Shown: positions 41,796 through 52,822 of the stretch, one piece after another
Layout: each line of letters begins with the position of its first letter
How positions within the stretch are numbered: the first letter of the stretch is position 1
Assembly: GCF_000210295.1 (NCBI RefSeq)
Contig: NC_026743.1
Span: forward strand, 1,674,001 to 1,738,000
Direction: 5' to 3'
Length of the DNA: 64,000 bases
From: Trypanosoma brucei gambiense DAL972
Taxonomy: Eukaryota > Euglenozoa > Kinetoplastea > Trypanosomatida > Trypanosomatidae
The notes under the pieces: generated by a model
What the model was told of the DNA's origin: nothing
What the model saw: the letters and a program-made list of their open reading frames with translations, nothing else
Database searches by the model: none
Position numbers and translations under genes: made by a program

Positions 41796-43862
41796 ATGAG
41801 GCGCTTCGCGAGGCGTCTGCACACCCCATTGATTCTGCGCAAGACGAGGGATACGCCTGTCACTCCGCTTCGCTTCTGCAGTGCTTCCACAAATAATGCC
41901 ACAAGTGAAGTTGCCCTCAATCATGGTCGCAATCCACTGGATTTGGTTGATGTGCTGGGTGGTGGTGAAAGACCCCCTTTGGAAAGGAATTGTGAGGCGA
42001 CAGGGGCGGCCAACCTTTCCAAGGTAACATTGAGGCAGATTGTGCGGGATGTTGCGGCAACTACAGGCGCACACCATAACTCCGATCACGGCGTTGGAAA
42101 CTACGAAAATGATACTGGCATTAGCGGTAGCAGCGGATTAAGTGGTGAAGCGAACGCTGGTTGCGCAGAGGAGTCGCCCTACAAGGTAGCAATTGCGGAT
42201 CGGTACGGCATGCCCGCGGAGCTTCCCCCTTCTGCACCACAGTTTTTTAAAGATCTAGCCGAGCTGTGTCCAAGTGAGACTCTGAGGCGACAGTTGCTGG
42301 AGCTTCAGCGGACTCGCAATTGGAATGACATGACAGCCGTGCAGCGCGCGGCAATCCCTCTTGCGTTGGAGCATCGGGATATTCTTTGCATCGCACCCAC
42401 CGCAACAGGCAAAACGTTCGGTTATTTGTTTCCGTCTATGCTACGTCTGGCGATGTACGCCGGAACAGATGGTAGTTCGAACCTCACAGGCAGTGTTAGT
42501 GAAGACTTGAATAGACCCAACATCGAAAAGCTTATGCAAGACAAAATGGAAAAAGGTGAAGTGTGTCGTTATTGTGAGTTGTCGGTGAAAGAGGTGAGAG
42601 TTTGTCCCCTGACTGGGCAACCGCACCCGGACCCCGTTCCAGAGGATGCAGCGAAGCAGCAGCGGTCTCCCATGTGGGTGAGTGAGCTGTCATCCGTGGC
42701 CGAGCCCCTCCTTCTTGTACTCGTTCCTACTTCCCAACTCGTCATGCAGGTATATCATCTTTGCAAGAAGTTAGATGCAGACTTCCGCGTTAAGTTTCTC
42801 GTTCGCGCCTCCAGTGCGGAGGAGCAGAGGCGCCACCTGAACGCACTTGAGGGATGTGATGTGTTAATCACCACACCGGAGACCATGCTTCCTGCCCTGT
42901 ACAAACGCAAGTTATCGCTGAAGCGAGTTAAAGTGCTTGTTTTAGATGAGGTTGACGACCTATTATCTACCAATCACTTCGAGAAAGTAAAGATCATACT
43001 TGGTGCACTTCCCAAAGGTCCGCAGCGTCCTCAGCGACTGCTCTTCGGTGCCTCGCTTCCCCCATCTGTGTACCAGATGATTAAGGAACAGATGCTTCTT
43101 CCATCTCACCGTTTCGTTTTGGTTGATGTGAAAACTGATAAGCTCGGGCACCCGATTGCTCCCGCTCCTGGTTCCATATGTGGAGCTGCGGTTTGCGCAT
43201 CCATAACGCATGTTGTTTTTATGGTTTCGCAAGCAGAGAAAATCAGCAGGTTGGCTTGGCTCTACAGCAGCGGTAAGTTGCGTAAGGATCAGCGAACCCT
43301 CATATTCTGTAATTCGCGCCATAATGTGGCGTACGTGTGTGAGCGGTTGCAAAACCTTGTACCCGGTCTGCGTGTGACAACACTCACATCCCACTCGTCC
43401 GCCACGGGGAAAACAGGTACGATGAAACTGTTCAGCAAAGGTGCCTCCACTTGTCTCATATGCACGGATATTCTCAGTCGTGGCATTGACTTTGCTGATG
43501 TGATATATGTTGTCCATTATGACGTACCAACTGAGTTCGAGACGTGGGTGCATCGCAGTGGCCGTTGCGGAAGGCGAGGGCTGCGGGGTTACTGTTACAC
43601 GTTCTTCCAACCGGAGAATGTACGGTTGGCGAAGCCACTTGTAGCACATCTGCGACAAACACAGCAACTGATTCCGCCAAAACTTCAGGAATATGCGCGA
43701 CAATCCCTCATCGATGTGTTTAAAACTTCTTTATTTTACCATCCGACACGCCGATATCGACCGAGGGACCCGCAGCAGCAGGCCCCTGTTCTGGGACGCG
43801 CAACACCCCGCTTCCCGGATTATAAGCAAGACAGGCTGAACAAGAACTTTAGGCCTCTTTGA
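41796..43862 (+). CDS. Putative mitochondrial DEAD-box RNA helicase with divergent motifs
   Basis: 688 residues. The first ~30 (MRRFARRLHTPLILRKTRDT) are Arg-rich without acidic residues until late, a likely mitochondrial presequence. Helicase motifs in order: Q motif region WNDMTAVQRAAIPLAL, Walker A APTATGKT (200-207), PTSQL, TTPETML, VLDEVDDLL (384-387 DEVD in place of DEAD), GASLPPS in place of SAT, RTLIFCNSRHN, TDILSRGIDF and HRSGRCGRRG. Between motifs I and Ia is a ~75-residue insertion containing CRYC and a later Cys-Pro (CPLTGQPHPD), which might bind zinc. Unwinding of RNA in mitochondria is inferred; the altered motifs II and III may weaken coupling of ATP hydrolysis to unwinding. 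Confidence 0.85.
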   Translation: MRRFARRLHTPLILRKTRDTPVTPLRFCSASTNNATSEVALNHGRNPLDLVDVLGGGERPPLERNCEATGAANLSKVTLRQIVRDVAATTGAHHNSDHGVGNYENDTGISGSSGLSGEANAGCAEESPYKVAIADRYGMPAELPPSAPQFFKDLAELCPSETLRRQLLELQRTRNWNDMTAVQRAAIPLALEHRDILCIAPTATGKTFGYLFPSMLRLAMYAGTDGSSNLTGSVSEDLNRPNIEKLMQDKMEKGEVCRYCELSVKEVRVCPLTGQPHPDPVPEDAAKQQRSPMWVSELSSVAEPLLLVLVPTSQLVMQVYHLCKKLDADFRVKFLVRASSAEEQRRHLNALEGCDVLITTPETMLPALYKRKLSLKRVKVLVLDEVDDLLSTNHFEKVKIILGALPKGPQRPQRLLFGASLPPSVYQMIKEQMLLPSHRFVLVDVKTDKLGHPIAPAPGSICGAAVCASITHVVFMVSQAEKISRLAWLYSSGKLRKDQRTLIFCNSRHNVAYVCERLQNLVPGLRVTTLTSHSSATGKTGTMKLFSKGASTCLICTDILSRGIDFADVIYVVHYDVPTEFETWVHRSGRCGRRGLRGYCYTFFQPENVRLAKPLVAHLRQTQQLIPPKLQEYARQSLIDVFKTSLFYHPTRRYRPRDPQQQAPVLGRATPRFPDYKQDRLNKNFRPL

Positions 43863-44212
43863 ACCCCTGAAAGGAGGCGAAAGTTGGCTTTCCGTGCGGC
43901 TCATGTCAGTGCTTTAAAAGTTTTTGGCTTAGCTGGTTGCTCAACCCCTATTAATCACGCGATCGAGATTAATTACTGCCTTTGCACCACCTTTCCCTCC
44001 CCCCTTCACCCCACAAACGCGATGTATTTTTCCCCGATATTGCGTTTATCTGTTAAATGTGTTCACCTTTCCTTTATATACTCACTACAGAGGTAATATC
44101 TTGACACCAAGAGCAAAAAAGAAAAAGAAAAAACCTTTGCCACACGAAAAGAAATACAACATTAAGTGACCACAATACATCCAGACAAATTTTAAAACTA
44201 CATCCTTGAGGA
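43863..44212 (+). other. Intergenic region with acceptor for the alternative oxidase
   Basis: 350 bases, no gene. Pyrimidine tract TTCACCTTTCCTTTATATACTC and AG at 44089-44090; the 5'UTR of about 122 nt has no upstream ATG. It contains an A-rich run near 44115-44133. Confidence 0.6.
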
Positions 44213-45202
44213 ATGTTTCGTAACCACGCATCGAGGATCACTGCCGCAGCTGCGCCTTGGGTGCTCCGGACGGCTTGCCGCCAGAAGTCTGACGCCAAAA
44301 CACCTGTGTGGGGACACACTCAACTGAACCGTCTCAGTTTTTTGGAAACCGTGCCTGTCGTTCCTTTGCGTGTTTCCGATGAAAGCAGTGAGGACCGCCC
44401 CACCTGGAGCCTTCCCGATATTGAGAATGTGGCCATAACGCACAAGAAGCCAAACGGCCTCGTTGATACACTCGCCTACCGCAGCGTCCGCACCTGCCGC
44501 TGGTTATTTGACACATTCTCTCTCTACCGTTTCGGTTCCATCACGGAGAGCAAAGTCATCAGCCGCTGCCTTTTTCTTGAAACTGTTGCCGGTGTCCCGG
44601 GGATGGTCGGTGGAATGTTGCGCCACCTTTCATCATTGCGGTACATGACGCGCGACAAGGGTTGGATTAACACTCTTCTTGTTGAAGCAGAGAATGAGCG
44701 CATGCACCTCATGACGTTCATTGAACTTCGCCAGCCAGGGCTCCCCCTACGCGTTTCCATCATTATTACGCAAGCCATTATGTACCTCTTCCTCCTGGTC
44801 GCCTATGTGATTTCCCCCCGTTTTGTACACCGCTTTGTCGGTTACCTTGAAGAGGAAGCCGTCATTACATACACCGGCGTTATGAGAGCAATTGACGAAG
44901 GAAGGCTGCGCCCTACCAAAAATGATGTTCCCGAAGTGGCTCGCGTGTACTGGAACCTCAGCAAAAATGCCACATTCCGCGACCTCATCAACGTGATCCG
45001 AGCTGACGAGGCGGAGCACCGTGTCGTTAACCACACATTTGCTGACATGCACGAAAAACGCCTGCAAAACAGTGTCAACCCCTTCGTTGTTCTGAAGAAG
45101 AACCCGGAGGAAATGTACTCCAACCAACCAAGTGGTAAGACAAGGACGGATTTTGGAAGCGAAGGCGCCAAAACTGCGAGTAATGTAAACAAACACGTGT
45201 AA
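44213..45202 (+). CDS. AOX: Trypanosome alternative oxidase
   Basis: A 329-residue diiron ubiquinol oxidase. The ligands are visible in order: Glu123 in FLETVAGVPGM, Glu162 and His165 in NERMHL, a third Glu in the LEEEAVITYT block (about 213), and Glu266/His269 in ADEAEHR. The N-terminus (MFRNHASRITAAAAPWVLRT) is a mitochondrial targeting sequence, and the two hydrophobic surface helices for monotopic binding to the inner membrane are present (LPLRVSIIITQAIMYLFLL). It passes electrons from ubiquinol to oxygen without pumping protons, reoxidising glycerol-3-phosphate shuttle electrons. In bloodstream trypanosomes it is the only terminal oxidase and is a drug target. The residue numbering coincides with the published T. 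brucei enzyme. Confidence 0.97.
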   Translation: MFRNHASRITAAAAPWVLRTACRQKSDAKTPVWGHTQLNRLSFLETVPVVPLRVSDESSEDRPTWSLPDIENVAITHKKPNGLVDTLAYRSVRTCRWLFDTFSLYRFGSITESKVISRCLFLETVAGVPGMVGGMLRHLSSLRYMTRDKGWINTLLVEAENERMHLMTFIELRQPGLPLRVSIIITQAIMYLFLLVAYVISPRFVHRFVGYLEEEAVITYTGVMRAIDEGRLRPTKNDVPEVARVYWNLSKNATFRDLINVIRADEAEHRVVNHTFADMHEKRLQNSVNPFVVLKKNPEEMYSNQPSGKTRTDFGSEGAKTASNVNKHV

Positions 45203-46455
45203 GAGCTGACATTACCTTTGATGGAGTTCCGCCTTTCAGAGTGATTTGAATGCATGCATTTGTGTTTCTTTTTTTTTTTTGGCTCAATATTGTGTTCGTG
45301 TGTGTGTGTGTGTGGTGCGTGTGGATTGTGGAGATGGGGGCGGAGGAAATTAAGAAATAATCGGCAGAGGGCAGGGTCAAATGAGAGGGAAAGAGGAATA
45401 TATAAATATATATTTATATATATATATATATTTATATTTATTTATATTTATATTCCCACTCGCTTATTTGTGCTTGGATGCCATCAGTGAAAATTATATG
45501 CGTCCTCGAACTCATCGGATGTAAGGAAGCGCGCAGGTTTACTCACGTTACAGTGAAAATGTGTAACGCAAGAAAAAACAAAAAGGCTTGTGAGCAAAAA
45601 AGAGGAGGAAGAAGGAGAAGGTTAAAAAGAGGAGAGATGCAAAAAAAAAAAAGGTGAAACAGGAGCAAGAAAAGGTACAGATGTTCAAGCAGAGGCAACA
45701 AAAAGAGAAACACAAAGTCAGAAAATATATTTAGTGATTTATTGAAAGTGATTTGAGATATTTCAAAAAAACAAAAACAAAAATAAGTGACAACGATGGG
45801 AACAATTTTTAATATTAAAAAGAAAAGGGAAAAAAAACTATTTTTCCCAACGTGGATTTTTTTGTTTTTTCTCCCCTTTTCTTTTCCCACGTCTTTATCC
45901 TCTATCCCGTTGACTGCTTTCCTTTTTTTTTGTTCTTTTTTTACTGTTTGTTTTTTGTTCCGTCCATTATTGATCGATTACTGAAGTTTTCGTATCATAT
46001 GAAATATTTGCTTCTGTTTTGTTGTATAAATAAATATAAATTATTTTTCTTTAAATCTCTCTTTCCTACTCCTCTTTCATTTGACCTCGCTGTTTTGCCG
46101 TCATTTGCTTCCGGTTTTGTTTGGGATGTTTTATGTTAAGTTGTGTTGTGTTATATTTTCCTCCTCGACATTATGCGAGAGGGAGAAATGACGGAGTGAA
46201 AGAAAGGGGGGAAAAAATGAAAAATAAAAAAAAAAAAAAAGATGGAACGGTACGGTGCCCCCAATGAAACCGATATGATTAAATGAGTGAACTGAAAGAT
46301 TTGGTTTGTGTTATGTTGTGTTATGTGGCGATGCCTTCCCCTGTGGAGGAGCAACAATAAAAGCAGTGCCTTGGGAATAATAAAAAGAAGAGAGAGAGAG
46401 AGAGAAGAGAGAGAGGAGTAATGTGAAGGGCTGCACAAACATAGTTTTTTTTTTC

Positions 46456-46488
<33 letters not shown>

Positions 46489-46990
46489 TTTGGTTTGTTT
46501 CGTTTTGTGTTCTTTATTGTGTGCATGAGACTGTCATTAAAAAGAAAAAGAAATAAAAAGAGAGAAAACAGAAAAGAGTACGAAATGACGGTGACTTCAT
46601 ACAAGCGTATACGCATGAATATAATAAATATATTTAAATCATGGGTATATGTATTTATATTTATATTTGTATGAAGTTGCTGGTGTTCGTGTGCATGTGT
46701 TTGGGTGGTGGGGAGAAGCAAGTGACTGAAATGAAAAAAAAAAAGGAAAGAGGTTATAAAAACAATTATGATAATAATAATATACGCGTTGCTTTAGAAA
46801 TACAGAATGTTTTTTTTTTAAATAAATAAAACAGTGGACGGGAAGTGAGATATGTTTTCCTTTGTTACTATAACAAAACAACAACAACAATAATAATAAT
46901 AACAATAGCAGTAACGGTAACGATAACGATAATTATAAGAGTAATTTAGAAAGTAAAAGCAACAAATATTTAATTATTCATTTATGTGGT

Positions 46991-47065
<75 letters not shown>

Positions 47066-47789
47066 TAAAAGAGAAAGGGGAAAAGGTAGGAATAGGAATA
47101 ACATTGTGTGTGTTTTTTTTTCTTTTTTTCATGTGTGTGTGTGTGTGTGGGGGGAACTTCTTTAATTCAACCACTTGTACAACAAAACTTCCAGTAATCG
47201 AAAGGGTAAAATCAAATGAGAAGCGGGGGAAAATGTTTTTTTTTGTTTCTTTGTTTGTTTAATGAAAGGAGAAGTATATATGTATATTTGTATATACGAA
47301 TATGTGCATCTTTTAAATATTTTAGGTCATCTTCAATATCCTTTCTTCTTTTTTTTTGTGTGTGTGTGAGAGAGAGAGAAAGAGAGAGATTTTTTTTTGT
47401 TCGTTTTGTGGCTCTGACGTGTTCGGCAATCCCATTAGAGAAAAGAAAAAGTTTAGGTATTTTTTTTTTATTTAAAAAAAAAAAAGCGTCGTAAGATTTG
47501 CGGTCCCCGTATGCACATGGCGGTTGCATCTCGTATGTTTTCTCCATTTTTTTTCTTTTTTATTCAGTTATCAACAGTTTCCTTTCTATCTGTTTTTTTT
47601 CTTTATTATAATAATTATTGTTCCTTTTCTTTTCATTTTACCTTTTTCTTTTCTGTTTTTGTGTCGTTTATGCTGTTAAAAGAAAAAAAAATAAAAGAAG
47701 GGAAAAAATAAAAGGAGTGAAGGAGGGACGGACTGGCGGGTGGGTGGGTGGGAAAAGAAAAGAAAAGAAAAAAAACAAAAAAAAGGAAA
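45203..47789 (+). repeat. Gene-free AT-rich simple-sequence tract
   Basis: A 2.6 kb stretch with no supported gene and unusually dense simple repeats: (GT)n near 45298-45314, (TA)n and TTTATA runs near 45405-45455, a CA run near 46458-46482, (GA)n at about 46997-47061, (GT)n near 47133-47148 and a run of GGAAAA units beginning near 47783. Some translate into long low-complexity frames on either strand, none credible. It is the start of a ~6 kb gap between AOX and the desaturase; most of it may be AOX 3'UTR and spacer. Confidence 0.75.
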
Positions 47790-49374
47790 AGGAAAAGGAA
47801 AAGGAAAAGGAAAAGGAAAAAGGAATATATTTTACGATTCGAAGCAGCCAAAATGCAGTTGTGGTCAGTTAGACGGGGTGAAAGTTTTTTTTTAATTCTT
47901 TTCTTTTTCCACTGTTTTTACTCCCTTTCCCCCTTTTCTCTCCCGTCCTTATCATTATTATTATTATCATCATCATCATCCGCTTTGTTTTGTTATATTT
48001 TATTCATTTTTCATTTATATCCTTCAGATTCTTCTTTTGGTTGTTGTAATGACGATGGGTCTGTTGTTGTTGTTGTTGTTGTTTTTTTGTTTTTTTTTGT
48101 CCCAAACTTTAACCAACCTTAAGTTTGAGGATCATTCAAAACGCATCAACTGGTGGAAAATACGGGGAAAAGGTTAATGGGCGAGAAAAAGAAAAAAAAT
48201 GAAACAACAGCAACAAATAAAAAAAGAGGGAGAGAACAAATATATATATATATATATATAAGAGAAACGGAAGGACAAAGTTGATAGTTATGATTTTTAA
48301 AGAAAAAAAAAGAAAAGTTAACTTTCCTCCGTTTATTTCATATTTACACAAATGACCATTATGCACCAGTTATACAGCATCAGAAAGAGAAAGGGGGAAA
48401 GGAAATAAATAAGGAAGGGAGGTACTCATGTCTGTTTTATGTTTTGTGCATTTGTATGTATGACTGTGCGTAGTTGCACACATTTTCTTCCTCCTTTCTT
48501 TCTTTTTATTTGTTTGTTTGTTTCTTTCTTTCTCATCATTTGAATGGTGGTGAGAAGGTTATAAGGGGGAGGAAAACAAAAAATATATATTTATATCTAC
48601 ATCCATACCTATATTTATTAAATTCCACATGCAGACACATATGTATATATAAAAATGAGAGTGTTTAGAGACGGCGCATTTGTCACTGATCTCTCACGCT
48701 CTGATTTGAGATATGTTTTGTTTTTCATCTTCTCGCCTCTTCGTCCTTCTTTTCCTTGTTTTGTCTCTATCTTCTATCTTAATATCATTGTTTTATTTTA
48801 TTTTTTTTTTTAGAAATGAAGTCTTCAAAACAAAACAAAAAGCAATGATTATGTTATGTTCTAACTTAGTTTCATTTAGATGAATATACGCGACATGTTC
48901 ACAACGCATGGAAAAGTTGCTGAAGTAAACAGCATGGAAATCATGTATAAAATCGCGGAGGCGAAGTTGCGCGGAGGGAACAGGGGAAATACATTGAATT
49001 AATATTATAAAAGCAACAGGAGATGTAAAAATATTAAAAAAAAAAAAGAAACAAAGTCACCAGTGAAATGGTTCTGATGCATGACGTTAAGGTGGATTTC
49101 ATCACTCACAGGCTGTGTTAGTTTGTGTTATTTATCTTTAGACTTCAGGAATTATTTTCACTGAGAAGTCGAGTAAAATGAACGAATGACTGAATGAAAA
49201 GAGCTGGACTTCAATTCTCCCTCCAACTCTTAATGTTTTCAGTACTATTTCCTTTCGTTCTCTTCCTGCTGCTGCTATGCCCTTTTTTTTTTTTATTTTC
49301 TTGAACCTTCGTTTTGGATCAATCTATTTAAGCGAAAGACTTTCTCTAAGGTGGGACGCGTTTCCTACAAAAAG
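47790..49374 (+). repeat. Repeated block, copy A (to the first assembly gap)
   Basis: 1,585 bases that recur as 49475-51080 in direct orientation. Both copies run from the GGAAAA tract, through a TA run and the block starting AAACGCATCAACTGG, to TTTCCTACAAAAAG. Copy A ends exactly at the Ns (49375). The last bases equal the desaturase 5'UTR at 51067-51080, including its T tract and AG. Differences are mainly in homopolymer and TA lengths plus scattered single bases. Confidence 0.9.
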
Positions 49375-49474
49375 NNNNNNNNNNNNNNNNNNNNNNNNNN
49401 NNNNNNNNNNNNNNNNNNNNNNNNNNNNNNNNNNNNNNNNNNNNNNNNNNNNNNNNNNNNNNNNNNNNNNNNNN
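49375..49474. other. Assembly gap of 100 N
   Basis: Exactly 100 N, the conventional filler for a gap of unknown size. It sits between two copies of the same sequence. Confidence 0.99.
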
Positions 49475-49931
49475 GGAAAAGGGGAAAAGGGAAAAGGTAT
49501 AAGGAAAAAATGGAAATATTTTTTATCGTTTTGGAAGGCAGCCCAAAATGCAGTTGTGGTCAGTAAGACGGGGGGAAAATTTTTTTTAAAATTCTTTTCT
49601 TTTCCCCCGGTTTTAACTCCCTTTCCCCTTTTCTCTACCGTCCTTAACATTATTATTAATTATCTTCTTCATCATCCGCTTGGTTTAGTAATATTTTATT
49701 CATTTTTCATTTATATCCTTCAGATTCTTCTTTTGGTTGTTGTAATGACGATGGGTCTGGTTGTTGTTGTGGTTGTTGTTTTTTTGTTTTTTTTTGTCCC
49801 AAACTTTAACCAACCTTAAGTTTGAGGATCATTCAAAACGCATCAACTGGTGGAAAATACGGGGAAAAGGTTAATGGGCGAGAAAAAGAAAAAAAATGAA
49901 ACAACAGCAACAAATAAAAAAAGAGGGAGAG

Positions 49932-49963
<32 letters not shown>

Positions 49964-51080
49964 AGAGAAACGGAAGGACAAAGTTGATAGTCATGATTTT
50001 TAAAGAAAAAAAAAGAAAAGTTAACTTTCCTCCGTTTATTTCATATTTACACAAATGACCATTATGCACCAGTTATACAGCATCAGAAAGAGAAAGGGGG
50101 AAAGGAAATAAATAAGGAAGGGAGGTACTCATGTCTGTTTTATGTTTTGTGCATTTGTATGTATGACTGTGCGTAGTTGCACACATTTTCTTCCTCCTTT
50201 CTTTCTTTTTATTTGTTTGTTTGTTTCTTTCTTTCTCATCATTTGAATGGTGGTGAGAAGGTTATAAGGGGGAGGAAAACAAAAAAAATATATTTATATC
50301 TACATCCATACCTATATTTATTAAATTCCACATGCAGACACATATGTATATATAAAAATGAGAGTGTTTAGAGACGGCGCATTTGTCACTGATCTCTCAC
50401 GCTCTGATTTGAGATATGTTTTGTTTTTCATCTTCTCGCCTCTTCGTCCTTCTTTTCCTTGTTTTGTCTCTATCTTCTATCTTAATATCATTGTTTTTTA
50501 TTTTTATTTTTTTTTTAGAAATGAAGTCTTCAAAACAAAACAAAAAGCAATGATTATGTTATGTTCTAACTTAGTTTCATTTAGATGAATATACGCGACA
50601 TGTTCACAACGCATGGAAAAGTTGCTGAAGTAAACAGCATGGAAATCATGTATAAAATCGCGGAGGCGAAGTTGCGCGGAGGGAACAGGGGAAATACATT
50701 GAATTAATATTATAAAAGCAACAGGAGATGTAAAAATATTAAAAAAAAAAAAGAAACAAAGTCACCAGTGAAATGGTTCTGATGCATGACGTTAAGGTGG
50801 ATTTCATCACTCACAGGCTGTGTTAGTTTGTGTTATTTATCTTTAGACTTCAGGAATTATTTTCACTGAGAAGTCGAGTAAAATGAACGAATGACTGAAT
50901 GAAAAGAGCTGGACTTCAATTCTCCCTCCAACTCTTAATGTTTTCAGTACTATTTCCTTTCGTTCTCTTCCTGCTGCTGCTATGCCCTTTTTTTTTTTTT
51001 ATTTTCTTGAACCTTCGTTTTGGATCAATCTATTTAAGCGAAAGACTTTCTCTAAGGTGGGACGCGTTTCCTACAAAAAG
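49475..51080 (+). repeat. Repeated block, copy B (leading into the desaturase gene)
   Basis: 1,606 bases matching copy A. The first ~300 bases after the gap show many small differences from copy A (for example GGAAAAGGGGAAAAGGG against regular GGAAAA units, extra C and G in homopolymers), as expected of a low-quality read end. The rest is nearly identical. It contains the desaturase splice acceptor: a T-rich tract at about 50987-51006 and AG at 51037-51038, with no ATG from there to 51160. Confidence 0.9.
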
Positions 51081-51159
51081 AAATAAAATTAACGAAAATA
51101 AAAAGAAGGAGGGTTGCGTGGTCTAAAGGTTCGGAAAAGGGGAAATTAAGGCATAACAA

Positions 51160-52425
51160 ATGAGTTCGGTAAAGAGTAAAGGCTCAAGTTGTTCCACAGC
51201 TGATGTTGTGCGCATCGATGGAATATATTACGATACGGCAAAACTCGCGGCAATTCATTGCGGTGGCCCAACGATGGTAAATATGGCAAATGGTACGGAT
51301 TGCACACGTGTATTCCTCAGCTACCACCGTCGTCGGTTTCCCCACGAAAAATACAAGTCGCTGCAGGTTTCACCTTCGGATGTGTTGGATGGTGCGGTCA
51401 CCGATGAACCCGACACTACAAACTTTGATAAATATTTGGACTTGTGCTCACTGATACGTCCCGTCATTGCCCCGACTGGAGGTTTTGCACCATGGCATTA
51501 TTTCATCAAGGCGTTATTTTGGTGCAGTCTTGTTTTCTTCTTGGATATTTATGCAATATTTGCCTTTAGGCCCTTCTACCTCACTATCATCCAATCATTA
51601 GCCATGGCAATGGTGGGACTTAATGTGCAGCATGATGCCAATCACGGCGCTATTAGCCGCTACCCGCTCATTAACACAATTTTTGGACTCACTCAAGACA
51701 TATTGGGTGGAAGCCGCATCAGTTGGATCATTCATCATGATTTCATTCATCACGTGTACACAAACGAACCTCATCATGACTTGGATCTGGATATTCCCTT
51801 ATTGAGACTTCATCGCTTCGTTCCCAAGCGGCTGTGTTATGCATTTCAGCATATTTATTTTCTTCTTCTAGAGGCCGTGTTTGGGCCTGTTCATGTTATA
51901 TCCAGCATGAAATTTGTTTGGCAGGGTCCCACTACGAAACAGCGGTTCCTGCAGCGAGAGTGGACAATGAGCCGAATTTTGACACTTATTCCACCACTGC
52001 GTCTTGCCCTTAACATTCTTCACGCGCCAACGCTCCTCCATGCATTAATCTCGACATTCCTGCAATATGCAATTGGCGGAATGTACCTCGCTTTCTTTTT
52101 CCTCATTTCCCACAACTTCCATGGAGTGAGGAAAGACGGAACTGAGGTGGGGGAGTGTTTTGTGAAGGCGCAAGTGGAAACAAGTAGTAGTGTTGGTGGT
52201 TGGTGGCTGGCACAGCTTAATGGTGGGCTAAACTACCAAATAGAACATCATTTATTCCCCCGTGTGCACCATAGTTATTACCACTACCTTGCTCCTATTG
52301 TGCGGGATTACTGTACGAAACTCGGTATTTCGTACACACGCTTCGATACCGTGTTGGATAACGTCGTGAGCACCTCTAAACACCTCGCCCAGTTCGGAAA
52401 AGGCATAGAAGACAAACGGTTGTGA
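51160..52425 (+). CDS. Front-end fatty acid desaturase (probable delta-4)
   Basis: A 421-residue membrane desaturase. The N-terminal ~90 residues are a cytochrome b5-like domain in which the haem motif HPGG is HCGG (about residue 34) and the second His lies in SYHRRR. The three histidine boxes are HDANH (158-162), HHDFIHH (192-198) and QIEHH (360-364); Gln in place of the first His of box 3 is the mark of front-end desaturases. Four to six hydrophobic helices surround them. It inserts a double bond between an existing one and the carboxyl end of a polyunsaturated fatty acyl chain, in the endoplasmic reticulum. T. brucei is reported to have a delta-4 enzyme of this type; regiospecificity is from that knowledge, not from sequence. 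Confidence 0.88.
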   Translation: MSSVKSKGSSCSTADVVRIDGIYYDTAKLAAIHCGGPTMVNMANGTDCTRVFLSYHRRRFPHEKYKSLQVSPSDVLDGAVTDEPDTTNFDKYLDLCSLIRPVIAPTGGFAPWHYFIKALFWCSLVFFLDIYAIFAFRPFYLTIIQSLAMAMVGLNVQHDANHGAISRYPLINTIFGLTQDILGGSRISWIIHHDFIHHVYTNEPHHDLDLDIPLLRLHRFVPKRLCYAFQHIYFLLLEAVFGPVHVISSMKFVWQGPTTKQRFLQREWTMSRILTLIPPLRLALNILHAPTLLHALISTFLQYAIGGMYLAFFFLISHNFHGVRKDGTEVGECFVKAQVETSSSVGGWWLAQLNGGLNYQIEHHLFPRVHHSYYHYLAPIVRDYCTKLGISYTRFDTVLDNVVSTSKHLAQFGKGIEDKRL

Positions 52426-52822
52426 TTGCTGGTGAGCTAACTCTCAGAGCTTTAAGGAATGTAACACATAACACGAACTTAACTTAAATTAACCTTTTGT
52501 ATGAATAAAACAGTTGCTTGCCCACATTGCCGAATGGCTGTTGTGGACAAGTGACGACACGAAATGGAAGTTGAAGCGTGTCACAAAATAAACTAGAGGG
52601 GGTGACGGGAGGCGTAAAAGCATCTTTCGTACCACTGAACGGAGCGCCGTTGGCGTTGTGTACATTGCATTTTCCACTGGTAATTATGTGCTTCAGCTCT
52701 TTGAAACATACATGTGGACGACATGAGGGAATGTTTTCTTGGCTTTTTTTTTCCTTTTACTATTTACTGCTGCAGTTATTATTATTATTATTATTTATTT
52801 TTTTTTTTGTAATGTTCTGTGC
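52426..52822 (+). other. Intergenic region before the second gap
   Basis: 397 bases, no gene. It ends in a T-rich/ATT run (52744-52810) that could be the INO1 polypyrimidine tract, then AATGTTCTGTGC before the Ns. Confidence 0.5.

Noticed and set aside
46997..47061. GA repeat considered as a CRISPR-like or centromeric array
   Set aside because: It is a plain dinucleotide microsatellite with no spacers and no higher-order unit.
46311..47872. Long low-complexity frames in the spacer after AOX (Lys/Glu-rich or Phe/Leu/Ser-rich)
   Set aside because: They are translations of poly-A, poly-T, GA and GGAAAA repeats, present on both strands.
51106..51140. Possible tRNA-like sequence (GTGGTCTAAAGGTTCGG) before the desaturase
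   Set aside because: No cloverleaf can be drawn and it falls inside the desaturase 5'UTR.
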